A stretch of 64,000 bases of DNA from Roseateles amylovorans (GTDB taxonomy: Bacteria > Pseudomonadota > Gammaproteobacteria > Burkholderiales > Burkholderiaceae_C): assembly GCF_025398155.2 (NCBI RefSeq), contig NZ_CP104562.2, positions 2,480,001 through 2,544,000 of the forward strand. The letters are read 5' to 3'. The notes beneath the pieces were generated by a model, which saw only the letters and a program-made list of their open reading frames with translations, was not told where the DNA came from and searched no databases. Below are positions 1 to 7,987 of the stretch, one piece after another (position 1 is the stretch's first letter; every line of letters begins with the position of its first letter). A program made the translations under genes and the position numbers.

Positions 1-283
1 TCTGGAATTCGGCGGAGCGTTGCTGGGCCGTGTGGTAATCGTCCTGGGCCAGGCGGGTACTCTGTACCGCGCAGCCGCTCACCGCAATCCATGACGCGAG
101 CGATGCCACTTTGGCGAAGGTCTGTGTCACCTTGGCCACGGGGCTGCCCAATGCCGGGCGCTGGTGTGCCAAGGGGAGCGTCGCACCGAAGGCCGGGTTG
201 GCAGCGTTCACGGCGCAAGCCGAATGGGCCGAGGCGTGGCGGGGTGATTGGAGGCGGGAGCGAAGGGGCGAGAAGGGGGTCAT
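1..283 (-). CDS. PilN-like outer-membrane lipoprotein, type IVb pilus (5' part only)
   Basis: An open frame with no stop runs off the left edge of the window. It begins with an ATG that overlaps the stop of the upstream TcpQ-like gene (ATGA). The visible 94 residues contain a hydrophobic stretch ending in a lipobox-like AVSGC at about residues 67-71, followed by AVQSTRLAQDD. In type IVb pilus operons the gene after pilL/TcpQ is usually the secretin-type lipoprotein PilN/BfpB, which would form the outer-membrane pore; that identity is inferred from context and the lipobox only. The 65-residue stretch before the lipobox is long for a signal peptide. A GTG codon giving VAKVTQTFAKVASLASW just before the hydrophobic segment may be the true start. 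Confidence 0.5.
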   Translation of the reverse strand, partial: MTPFSPLRSRLQSPRHASAHSACAVNAANPAFGATLPLAHQRPALGSPVAKVTQTFAKVASLASWIAVSGCAVQSTRLAQDDYHTAQQRSAEFQ

Positions 284-795
284 CGACGATCTCCGTCCAG
301 CATGTAGCGCTTCACGCGGACGACACGTGTGTTGGGGTTGATCAGGGCTTGGACGGGATAGTCCGTTTCGCGCAGCGAGTTCATTGCTTCTTCCAGCACC
401 TGGGTGAAGTTGCCTTGCAAGGTCACCTGGGCATCGATGGCGAAGTCGCGATCAGCTTCCCAAACCAGTTGCCAACCGGCGATGCGGGTCCAGCGCAGCA
501 GGGTTTGGCGGAAAGTCTGATCCGCCAGTTCGACGGTCCATTCGCCTGAGCTTTCGGCGCGCAATGTCTTTAACAGGACCTCGTCTCCGTCAGCAGCGAC
601 GGAAGCAGGGACGCGCGCACGAGGAGTGCGGACCCATTCGACTTCGGCGTAGCCGCGCGGCTCTGGCGGAGTGGTCGCGTGAGGAGCGGAGGTCGATGCC
701 GCCTTGGCGGCCGGGTTCGGGGTTGCGTTCGCGGCCCGCGTTGCCAATGGAACCGTGGCTAGCGTCGCCAGCAGCAGGAGATGGAGGTTCTTCAT
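280..795 (-). CDS. TcpQ/PilL-like type IVb pilus protein
   Basis: The 171-residue protein starts with a clear signal peptide (MKNLHLLLLATLATVPLATRA) and an Ala/Pro-rich linker. From about residue 70 follows a domain typical of toxin-coregulated-pilus protein Q C-termini: a TLRQTLLRWTRIAGWQLVWEA-like segment, the DF-[AV]-I-[DE] turn, LQGNFTQVLEEAMNSL, and a terminal beta strand with NTRVVRV. This fold resembles the N domain of secretins and pilus-associated periplasmic proteins. It lies 54 bases after the pilin gene and overlaps the next gene by four bases, so all three are probably one transcript. No catalytic function is expected; a role in secretin assembly is inferred from the family. Confidence 0.7.
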   Translation of the reverse strand: MKNLHLLLLATLATVPLATRAANATPNPAAKAASTSAPHATTPPEPRGYAEVEWVRTPRARVPASVAADGDEVLLKTLRAESSGEWTVELADQTFRQTLLRWTRIAGWQLVWEADRDFAIDAQVTLQGNFTQVLEEAMNSLRETDYPVQALINPNTRVVRVKRYMLDGDRR

Positions 796-849
796 GGAAT
801 AGCTGCGCCCGACCGGCGATATCGCCGGTCGGGCAAAGGTAGTTTGGAG

Positions 850-1482
850 TTAGAGCACGATCAGTGCGTTGATGGTGCGAGTGCCTGCTCCGGCTTGGCA
901 GTTGTCCACGAGCTTGGCGAGGTCGATGCCAGAGTTGGCCTGGATGGCTTTGACGACGATCTTGTCATCAGGCGCGCCGTCGACGACTGCCTCGGCAACG
1001 GTGTCGTCCACCCAAATGCCTCGGGCCAACGGCGCCAGGCCATTGGCAATGGTGGCGCACATGTTGGAAGGAATCTGAGTCATGCGGACCACATAGCCTC
1101 GGCCAGCTTCGACTTCGCCAATTTTGGCGTTCACACCCAGGGTGAAGATGTTGCCGCCGAAGGAGTTCGTCACAGCGGCTTTGCCGCTCTCCCACTTCAC
1201 GGAGGACTCCGGGAAAGCGCCCAGGGCCGCTGCCTGGGTGGTCGACAGGGTGGGCAGGCCTTTGCTGTTGCTCAGGGCCCCCAGCAGGGCTGCGTTGATG
1301 CGCGGCACATCGGCCAGCAGCGCATTGGCGCGGTTGTTGGCCAGGATGCGTTGCACGCCGATCAGCGAGCCGACGATGACAACGGAGACGATGGCCAGAG
1401 CAATCGACAGTTCAACCAGGCTGTAGCCGCGCTGGCGTGTCGATGCCGAACGGGCTCGTGCGAAGGGTTGGAAGGACTTCAT
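850..1482 (-). CDS. Type IVb prepilin (PilS-like major pilin)
   Basis: The 210-residue prepilin has a short basic leader, a prepilin peptidase site (QRG then YSLVELSIALAIVSVVIVG) and a long hydrophobic N-terminal helix. The globular part ends with a Cys-containing loop (NMCATIANGL and VDNCQAGAGTRTINALIVL), the arrangement of PilS/TcpA-type pilins with a C-terminal disulfide. The mature N-terminal residue would be Tyr instead of the usual Phe or Met. I chose ATG 1482, which has GGAG nine bases upstream; a TTG five codons earlier is also open but has no better ribosome site. It heads the pilus operon that continues off the left edge. Confidence 0.75.
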   Translation of the reverse strand: MKSFQPFARARSASTRQRGYSLVELSIALAIVSVVIVGSLIGVQRILANNRANALLADVPRINAALLGALSNSKGLPTLSTTQAAALGAFPESSVKWESGKAAVTNSFGGNIFTLGVNAKIGEVEAGRGYVVRMTQIPSNMCATIANGLAPLARGIWVDDTVAEAVVDGAPDDKIVVKAIQANSGIDLAKLVDNCQAGAGTRTINALIVL

Positions 1483-1818
1483 GCGAAACAGCTCCAAAGA
1501 AAGTGATAGGTGGGGGAGCAGGGCGGACTGGGTCGATGGATGGACCTATGAACCGTTCCCGCCTCTCGGCTGCCGTGATCAGCAGCGCGAGCCGTATCGT
1601 AGGGTTTCATCTGATAAATGTGATTCCTGAGAAATTGCAAAACTGATACTGAGGTGTTGTCAGAGAGGGGCCTGTCAAAGTCGGATGTCCCCAATCGAAG
1701 AGGTGGCCGTGCGGTGGGCATCGCTCGCCATGCGGATGGTTCTGCCAGGCCCGTACCCGCTCGAGGCGGGCGCGATGGCTGTCTCGGGCAGTCAGTGGGG
1801 CTGCGCCACAATGTGTGC
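1483..1818. other. Divergent intergenic region between pilin and ligA
   Basis: No gene is seen. Base composition drops around 1600-1660, which fits a promoter region. On the minus strand a weak sigma70-like pair, TTGCAA (1640-1635) and TTATCA (1617-1612) with 17 bases between, could drive the pilin operon; the match is poor in the -10. A reading frame continues upstream of ligA to 1654, but the residues lack similarity to LigA N-termini. Confidence 0.4.
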
Positions 1819-3942
1819 ATGACATCCCTTTCCTCCGACGTACCGGCCGCCGTGGCCTCGCGGGCGAGTGAGCTGCGCGACCTGCTGAATCACCACGCCC
1901 ATCTCTATTACGTGCTGGATGCGCCCGCGCTTCCCGATGCCGAATACGACAAGCTCTTTCAGGAGCTGCAGGCACTGGAGGCCGCCCATCCCGCGCTGCT
2001 GACTGCAGATTCACCGACGCAACGGGTGCTGGGACGAGTGCTCGATGACTTCGTACCGGTTCGACATGCCGTGCCGATGCTGTCCATCCGGACGGAGACC
2101 GATACCGAAGCCAGCGGCGCCGTGAATTTCGATGCGCGGGTCCGGCGCGAGCTCGATCTGCCGCCGGAGGCCCCCGCTGTGGAATACGCGGCGGAACTCA
2201 AGTTCGATGGCCTGGCGATCAACCTGCGTTATGAGGAGGGCTTGCTGGTGCAGGCCGCTACCCGCGGCAATGGCGAGACCGGCGAGGATGTGACGCAGAA
2301 CGTGCGCACCATCGGCCAGATTCCGTTGCGTTTGAAAGGCGTGAGCGCCGCCGTGATCGAGGTCCGGGGCGAGGTCTACATGCGCCGCGATGACTTCGAG
2401 GCGCTGAATGAGCGGCAGCGCGCCGCCAATGAGAAGACCTTCGTCAATCCGCGCAATACCGCCGCCGGCGCGGTGCGGCAGTTGGATCCCGCGTTGGTTC
2501 GCCAGCGGCCTCTGAGTTTCTTTGCCTATGGGTTGGGAGAGGTCCGCGGCTGGGAGATCCCACCCACCCACAGCGCGCTGCTGGACGCTCTCGCCGCGTT
2601 CGGACTGCCGGTCTGCGAGGACCGCGCAGTCGCCCGCGGCGCGCAGGGCTTGATCGATTTCCATCGTGCGATGGGCGCCAAGCGCGATGAACTGCCGTTC
2701 GACATCGACGGGGTGGTCTACAAGGTCAACAACCGCGAGCAGCAACGCCGGCTGGGCTTTGTGTCACGCGAGCCGCGCTGGGCGGTGGCCCACAAGTATC
2801 CGGCGCAGGAACAGGTCACCCGGCTGGATCGCATCGACATCCAGGTCGGCCGCACCGGCAAGCTCACCCCGGTGGCGAAACTGGCGCCTGTGTTTGTGGG
2901 CGGAACGACGGTCAGCAATGCGACGCTGCACAACGTGTTCGAGCTGCGCCGCAAGGGCGTGCGCATCGGTGATCAAGTGATCGTGCGTCGCGCCGGGGAC
3001 GTGATTCCGGAGATCGTCGGCAAGGTGGAGACGGCCCGGCCGGGCTATGTGCCCAATTTCCACATGCCCAAGCACTGCCCGGTGTGTGGCAGCGAGGTGG
3101 CCCGGGAGAAGGGGGGCATCGACCACCGCTGCAGCGGCGGCATCTTCTGTCCGGCCCAGCGCAAGCAGGCGCTGCTGCATTTCGCTGGTCGTCGGGCGAT
3201 GGACATCGAGGGCCTGGGCGACAAGCTGGTCGATCAACTGGTCGATGGCGGCATCGTGACCAGCTTGCCGGGTCTCTACAAGCTCGGTGTGGCCAAGCTC
3301 GCGGCGCTGGACCGCATGGCCGAGAAGAGCGCCCAGAACCTGGTGGATGCGCTGGAGAAGAGCAAGAAGACCACGCTGGCGCGCTTCCTTTTTGCGCTCG
3401 GCATTCGCCATGTCGGCGAGACCACGGCCAAGGACCTGGCCAAGCACTTCGGCCACATGGACGCGCTGATGGCCGCGGATGAGGCGAAGTTGCTGGAGGT
3501 CAAGGACGTCGGACCGGTGGTGGCCCACAGCGTGGCGTCGTTCTTTGCAGAAGCGCACAACCGGGAGGTCGTCGAGCAGCTGCTGGCTGCAGGGATCGAG
3601 TATCCGAAGACCGACGGCGCCGTGGCGGCTCAGGGGCCCCAGCCGCTGGCCGGCAAAACCTTTGTGCTGACCGGCACGCTGCCCACCCTGTCTCGGGACG
3701 AGGCCAAGGAACTGATCGAAGCGGCCGGCGGCAAGGTCAGTGGATCGGTATCGAAGAAGACCAGCTTTGTGGTGGCCGGTGAAGAGGCAGGCTCCAAGCT
3801 GGAGAAGGCGCGTGAGCTGGGGCTGGCCATCCTGGACGAGGCCGGTCTGCATGCCTTGCTCGCGTCCGCCGCCGATACAGCAGCGGACGCGCAGGTGGAT
3901 GCCGATCCGTCCGATGCGCCGGCGTCTGACGCTGGCGCTTGA
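1819..3942 (+). CDS. ligA: NAD-dependent DNA ligase LigA
   Basis: The 707-residue enzyme seals nicks using NAD+. The order of domains is complete: Ia domain (HHAHLYYVLDAPALPDAEYD), adenylation domain with the nucleophile K128 in AELKFDGLAI, OB fold, a four-Cys zinc finger (HCPVCGSEV, then HRCSGGIFC), tandem helix-hairpin-helix units and a C-terminal BRCT domain (LAGKTFVLTGTL). The PMLSLDNAF loop found in many LigA proteins is replaced by PMLSIRTETDTEASGA, a form I associate with betaproteobacteria. ATG 1819 is preferred because family similarity begins there. An Ala/Asp-rich tail follows the BRCT domain. Confidence 0.97.
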   Translation: MTSLSSDVPAAVASRASELRDLLNHHAHLYYVLDAPALPDAEYDKLFQELQALEAAHPALLTADSPTQRVLGRVLDDFVPVRHAVPMLSIRTETDTEASGAVNFDARVRRELDLPPEAPAVEYAAELKFDGLAINLRYEEGLLVQAATRGNGETGEDVTQNVRTIGQIPLRLKGVSAAVIEVRGEVYMRRDDFEALNERQRAANEKTFVNPRNTAAGAVRQLDPALVRQRPLSFFAYGLGEVRGWEIPPTHSALLDALAAFGLPVCEDRAVARGAQGLIDFHRAMGAKRDELPFDIDGVVYKVNNREQQRRLGFVSREPRWAVAHKYPAQEQVTRLDRIDIQVGRTGKLTPVAKLAPVFVGGTTVSNATLHNVFELRRKGVRIGDQVIVRRAGDVIPEIVGKVETARPGYVPNFHMPKHCPVCGSEVAREKGGIDHRCSGGIFCPAQRKQALLHFAGRRAMDIEGLGDKLVDQLVDGGIVTSLPGLYKLGVAKLAALDRMAEKSAQNLVDALEKSKKTTLARFLFALGIRHVGETTAKDLAKHFGHMDALMAADEAKLLEVKDVGPVVAHSVASFFAEAHNREVVEQLLAAGIEYPKTDGAVAAQGPQPLAGKTFVLTGTLPTLSRDEAKELIEAAGGKVSGSVSKKTSFVVAGEEAGSKLEKARELGLAILDEAGLHALLASAADTAADAQVDADPSDAPASDAGA

Positions 3943-4008
3943 CCGTCCGAGGGAGCGTCGCTGATCGACCGCACGTCAGCGGCGCGCCGATTCCCTCAGC
4001 GCATGGCG

Positions 4009-4361
4009 GCGATTTGAAAGCGGTGCTCAAACGCTACTTCAGTGGGGCCCACCGTGACGCGCCGGGCGTGGGATGTGCGATGGCGGCACTGGCGGTGGAT
4101 GCCGCGCGGGAGCAGGGGCAACTGGGCGCCACGTTCAGCGATGGCATGGCGGCTTACCTGCGGGAGCTGGCGGTGAACCGTCTGGATGGCACGGTGGTGG
4201 AAGAGCCCGATGCGCAGGACCGGGCCCGCGCGATCCACACGTTGTCGGTGATGGTGGGGTCGATGGTCCTGGCCCGGGCCAGCGCGGTGGCGGCACCGGC
4301 GCTGTCCGAAGAGAACCTGACTACTTCGCTGGACGCGCTGACCCGCCCGTCGGCCACCTGA
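4009..4361 (+). pseudogene. TetR-family regulator remnant (C-terminal domain only)
   Basis: About 115 codons directly after ligA encode LKAVLKRYFSGAHRDAPGVG, then CAMAALAVDAAREQG, TFSDGMAAYLRELA and a final helix with VMVGSMVLARA. This pattern is the ligand-binding C-terminal domain of TetR/AcrR regulators. The N-terminal helix-turn-helix is missing: upstream sequence is the ligA tail in every frame. Only a TTG overlapping the ligA stop could start the frame. The end overlaps the EamA transporter gene tail to tail by 41 bases. A truncated regulator without a DNA-binding domain is most likely a relic, although a small expressed protein cannot be excluded. Confidence 0.6.
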
Positions 4362-5214
4362 GCACGCCGACCGCCAGCGCCGTGCCCAGCAGCACGACCA
4401 GGCAACCCGCCGCCATGGACGCAGTGAGCGTCTCGCCCAGCGCCAGCCAGCCCCAGATCAAGGCGAAGACCGGGATCAGGAAGGTCACCGAGATGGTGTT
4501 TGTGGGGCCGATGCGCTTCATCAACCGGAAGAACAGGATGTAGGCCACGCTGGTGCACAGCAAGGCCAGCAGCCCGACCGCCCACCAGGCGCGCGCGCCA
4601 GGCAGGGTGTCGGGACGAAGCGCCACTGCCGGCGCCGCCAGCATCATCGCGGCGGCGAACTGGCTGCCGGTGGCCACGGCCAGAGGGCTGGCGCCGCTCA
4701 AATAGCGCTTGGTCGCATTGGCCGCCAGGCCGTAGCTGCAGGTGGCGATGAGACAGGCCAGGATCGCGAAGCCGCTGCCGCCGGGCTTGAACGAGGCCTT
4801 GTCCCAAGCCAGCAGCACCACGCCGGCAAAACCCAGCGCCAATCCGATCAGGCGGGAGCCGTCCAGGCGTTGGCTGAACCAGGCCCAGGCGACCAGCGCG
4901 CCCCACATCGGCGTGGTGGCATTCAGGATGCTGGACAGCCCGGCATTGATCGAGAGCGCCGCATAACTGAACATCGCAAACGGCAGCGCGCTGTTCAGCA
5001 GGCCGACCAGGAGCAGGGCGCGCCAGTGCCGGCGGAGGTCGCCCAGCCCCTCGCGAAAGGCCAGCAGCGGCACCAGCAGCACCGAGGCGCCCGCCACCCG
5101 CACCGCGGCGGTGGCGACCGGCCCGAACTCCGGCGCGGCGACCCGCATGAAGAGGAAGGAAGCGCCCCAGATCGCGGCCAGCACCACCAGTTCCAACAGA
5201 TCACTTTGCTTCAC
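4321..5214 (-). CDS. EamA/DMT-family inner-membrane transporter
   Basis: The 297-residue protein has two tandem EamA repeats and about ten hydrophobic helices; IWGASFLFMRVA near the N-terminus and ALGFAGVVLLA ending the first repeat are family hallmarks, as is the second-repeat segment ISVTFLIPVFALIWGWLALGE. Such carriers export amino acids or other small metabolites; the substrate here cannot be read from the sequence. It starts with GTG overlapping the ogt stop (GTGA), so it is translated as the third gene of the alkA-ogt operon. Whether that linkage is functional (for example export of a toxic metabolite) is unknown. Confidence 0.88.
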   Translation of the reverse strand: MKQSDLLELVVLAAIWGASFLFMRVAAPEFGPVATAAVRVAGASVLLVPLLAFREGLGDLRRHWRALLLVGLLNSALPFAMFSYAALSINAGLSSILNATTPMWGALVAWAWFSQRLDGSRLIGLALGFAGVVLLAWDKASFKPGGSGFAILACLIATCSYGLAANATKRYLSGASPLAVATGSQFAAAMMLAAPAVALRPDTLPGARAWWAVGLLALLCTSVAYILFFRLMKRIGPTNTISVTFLIPVFALIWGWLALGETLTASMAAGCLVVLLGTALAVGVLRWPTGGSARPAK

Positions 5215-5981
5215 GCGAGAGGTCCTTTGCCCGTCAGGGGTAGTGCTTGTTCCAGCCGCAACAGCGCTTCCTTGCGATGCAGACCGCCGGCATAACCGGT
5301 GAGATGGCCATCGGCGCCGACCACACGATGGCAGGGGATCAGCAGCGACAGCGGATTGCGTCCCACCGCCGCAGCCACCGCCCGAACCGCTTCGGGACGA
5401 CCCAGCCGGAGCGCGAGTGTGCCGTAGCTGAGCGTGGTGCCCGCAGGAATCTCAAGCAAGGCCCGCCAGACGGACTGCTGGAACGGTGTGCCCGCAGGGG
5501 CCAGCGGGAGGGTCCCGTCCGCTGCGGCACCGCCGCCGGCCGCGTTCGAGTGAAAGTAGGCCAGCACGGCGGCGCGTGCCGCTGCGAGGATCGGGTCGTC
5601 GTCGCGATGCGGTAGATCCAATCGGCCCGGATGGTATTTCTGATCCTCGAACCACAGACCGGAGAGGCCGTCTGCATTGCGCGCGAGCAGCATGCGGCCC
5701 AGCGGCGTGTCGATCTCGGACTGGAAGAGCGCCCGCAGGTGGGTCCGACCCGCCGCGCGGCGGCTGGGCGTGACGACGTCGGCGGTCGGGTGCAGGCCGT
5801 CGGCGGGCGTGGGCAGCGTCTGGGAACTTGGGTTCACGGGACGTCGGGATAACGTCGGCGGTGAGGAGGATGTGGGCGATGTGGGCAAGGGACGCGATGT
5901 GTCGGTCGCAGGCTGGGCCGAGAGGGCGCCGGACCGCGAAGGTTCAGTGAGTGGGGCCGAGGGCAAGTGGGTGGCGATCAT
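5211..5981 (-). CDS. ogt: Methylated-DNA-protein-cysteine methyltransferase (Ogt) with Pro/Ser-rich N-terminal extension
   Basis: The C-terminal half is a complete O6-alkylguanine-DNA alkyltransferase: FQQSVWRALLEIPAGTTLSYG, then the acceptor loop LIPCHRVVG with C217, then GYAGGLHRKEALL. It transfers the alkyl group from damaged guanine or thymine to C217 and is inactivated in doing so. About 80 residues before the domain are Pro/Ser/Thr/Ala-rich with no recognisable fold. The start is supported by ATGA overlap with the alkA stop. The upstream fusion carries the Ada sensor domain but no methyltransferase domain, so the pair together resembles a split Ada plus AlkA. Confidence 0.92.
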   Translation of the reverse strand: MIATHLPSAPLTEPSRSGALSAQPATDTSRPLPTSPTSSSPPTLSRRPVNPSSQTLPTPADGLHPTADVVTPSRRAAGRTHLRALFQSEIDTPLGRMLLARNADGLSGLWFEDQKYHPGRLDLPHRDDDPILAAARAAVLAYFHSNAAGGGAAADGTLPLAPAGTPFQQSVWRALLEIPAGTTLSYGTLALRLGRPEAVRAVAAAVGRNPLSLLIPCHRVVGADGHLTGYAGGLHRKEALLRLEQALPLTGKGPLA

Positions 5982-7702
5982 GGCGACGGTTCCTTCCTGG
6001 CGGGTCGACGGCAGCGCGGAGCGGCGACGGGAGTGGGGAGATCGGAGGTGCGACCGGACGTGAGACCGGACGTGAGACCGGAGGTCGGACCGGACCTGAG
6101 ATCGGAATCGGACCTGAGCTTGGACGTCGCCGCCCCCTCGGCGAGCGCCGCCACCGCGGCGATCGCCGCAGCGATTGGCCGGGCCGTGCGCTTCACCGGT
6201 GCAGCAGCGGAGGCTTCCCGCCACCACTGCAGCACCGCATAGCTGCGGTAGGGGGCAAAGGCCTCGGCGGCCGTGATCAGGGCCAGCGGCGTCAGTGGGC
6301 GTCCGGCGCGATGTTCCAGTCGCTGCTTGAGCACGACGTCGCCCGGCAGGAAGGCATCCGGCCAGCTCCAGCCCCGCATCAGCATGTAGTGGGCGGTCCA
6401 GGGGCCGATCCCAGGCAGCGCGACCAACTCGGCAATCGCCGCCTGCACGCTGCCACGGCCCTGCGCAAAGCCCAAGGTGGGCCACTGCTGCGCCAGGGTG
6501 ATCAGGGCCTGTGCGCGACGTGCCGGCATGCCGAGCGAGGCGATGTCGTCCACACTGGCCGCCGCCAGACGCGCGGGCGGCGGGAATGCATGGGTGATGC
6601 CTTCCGGCGCGCCGAGCGCCACCGGCAGCGGCTCGCCGAACCGGGCAATCAGACGGGTAGCCAGCGTCCGTGCAGCGGCCACGGTGACCTGTTGACCCAG
6701 CACCGCACGGATCGCCAGTTCGAACCGGTCCAGCGTGCCAGGCAGCCGCAGTCCCTCAGCGGACGATCCGAGCGAATCGCCCAAGGCCGCCGCGATGGCG
6801 TGGGGATCGGCATCGAGGTCCAGCCAGCGCCGCAAACGAGGCATCAACGCGGCCATCGCCGGCCACAAGGAGGCGCTCAAGCGCACCTGCACCTGGGCAC
6901 GCTCGGCACCGTCGGCGCTCAAGCGCACGGTGAGCCAGCCGAGCAGGTCGTCCTGGCCGGGCCGGGCCAGTCGCACACTGCGGGACAGCGTCAGCCGCTC
7001 GATGTCGACCTGCTCGACGCCGGGCACCGCCCGGGCCGCCAGGAACTGCAGCAGCACCGTGCCCAGGAGCGGCGGGCGAAGGTCCAGGCGCAGCTCCGCC
7101 GTCTCGGTGGCGGTGTCCGTCGGATCGCCTCCGGTGCGGCGCAGGGCGGTCGGGCTCAGGCGGTACTGCGTGGCAAAGGCCGCATTGAAGCGACGCAGGC
7201 TGGAGAAACCGGCCGCCAGGGCGACCTCCGAGACCGGCAGACGTGTATCCGTCAGCAACTGCTTGGCCAGCAACAGGCGCCGGGTCTGCAGATACTGCAG
7301 CGGGGCCACGCCATGGACGGCGGTGAACACCCGGCGCACATGCCGCTCGCTCACGCCCAGGTGGGCGGCCAACACCGGGAGCGAGGCGGTTTCCGGGGCG
7401 CATTCGTCGAGCCAGCGGGCGGCTTCGCGGGCCAGCACCTCGCCCGCATCCATCGCGCTCCACCGACGTGCGGCTGGCGCCAACTCGGGGCGACATTTCA
7501 GGCAGGGGCGGTAGCGGGCGGCTTCCGCCAGGCTGGCGCTGGCATAGAACTCGCAGTTTTCGCGCTTGGGCGGCCGCACCCGGCAGATCGGGCGGCAGTA
7601 GATGCCGGTCGTCTTCACGCCCACGAACCATTGGCCGTCGAAGCGGGCATCCCGCGCCAGCAGGGCGGGGTAGCAGTGGTCGGGGTCGAGGGAGAGGTCC
7701 AT
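5978..7702 (-). CDS. alkA: Ada-type sensor / AraC HTH / AlkA 3-methyladenine DNA glycosylase fusion
   Basis: The 574-residue protein has three parts. Residues 1-75 form the Ada metal-binding domain with C36, C40, C67 and C70; C36 corresponds to the Cys that accepts methyl groups from phosphotriesters. Residues about 85-190 form an AraC-type helix-turn-helix. Residues about 205-500 are an AlkA N-domain plus HhH-GPD glycosylase, with hairpin LVALPGIGPWTAHYM and probable catalytic D455 in FLPGDVVLK. It should sense alkylation damage, activate its own operon and excise 3-methyladenine. The last 50 residues are low complexity and include (TSGL)n encoded by a 12-bp tandem repeat. Confidence 0.92.
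   Translation of the reverse strand: MDLSLDPDHCYPALLARDARFDGQWFVGVKTTGIYCRPICRVRPPKRENCEFYASASLAEAARYRPCLKCRPELAPAARRWSAMDAGEVLAREAARWLDECAPETASLPVLAAHLGVSERHVRRVFTAVHGVAPLQYLQTRRLLLAKQLLTDTRLPVSEVALAAGFSSLRRFNAAFATQYRLSPTALRRTGGDPTDTATETAELRLDLRPPLLGTVLLQFLAARAVPGVEQVDIERLTLSRSVRLARPGQDDLLGWLTVRLSADGAERAQVQVRLSASLWPAMAALMPRLRRWLDLDADPHAIAAALGDSLGSSAEGLRLPGTLDRFELAIRAVLGQQVTVAAARTLATRLIARFGEPLPVALGAPEGITHAFPPPARLAAASVDDIASLGMPARRAQALITLAQQWPTLGFAQGRGSVQAAIAELVALPGIGPWTAHYMLMRGWSWPDAFLPGDVVLKQRLEHRAGRPLTPLALITAAEAFAPYRSYAVLQWWREASAAAPVKRTARPIAAAIAAVAALAEGAATSKLRSDSDLRSGPTSGLTSGLTSGRTSDLPTPVAAPRCRRPARKEPSP
6054..6101. repeat. 12-bp tandem repeat in the 3' end of alkA
   Basis: Four imperfect units of CCGGACGTGAGA lie head to tail, followed by related sequence to about 6125. 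On the alkA strand they encode a Thr-Ser-Gly-Leu/Arg tetrapeptide array in the unstructured tail, so copy-number change would keep the frame. Confidence 0.8.
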
Positions 7703-7987
7703 GGCAGGGATGATAGGCAGCCAGTCCCTGGACGGCTCGCCGTTTTCGGACCTGTTGCTGACACGGCCTGGCAGTTGCGGTGGCGCGGGCTTGGCCCGCC
7801 GCTTGCTCTCTCACACGCCGGGTTACATCAAGGCATCAGGACACCTGCCTACAATCCGCCCCAGTTTCTGCCCACCGCAAGGCGGGCCGCTCGGCAGCGT
7901 GTGGGACGTGACCGTTCCGCCGCCCGCGCCGGGCCTCATCTCAGATTCCGATCTCCATCTCAGACTTCCATCTCAACAGGGACGCTC

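Noticed and set aside
5951..7987. A very long plus-strand open frame running from inside ogt/alkA into the phosphohexomutase gene
   Set aside because: It is antisense to alkA and owes its openness to high GC; family similarity of the mutase begins only at ATG 7988.
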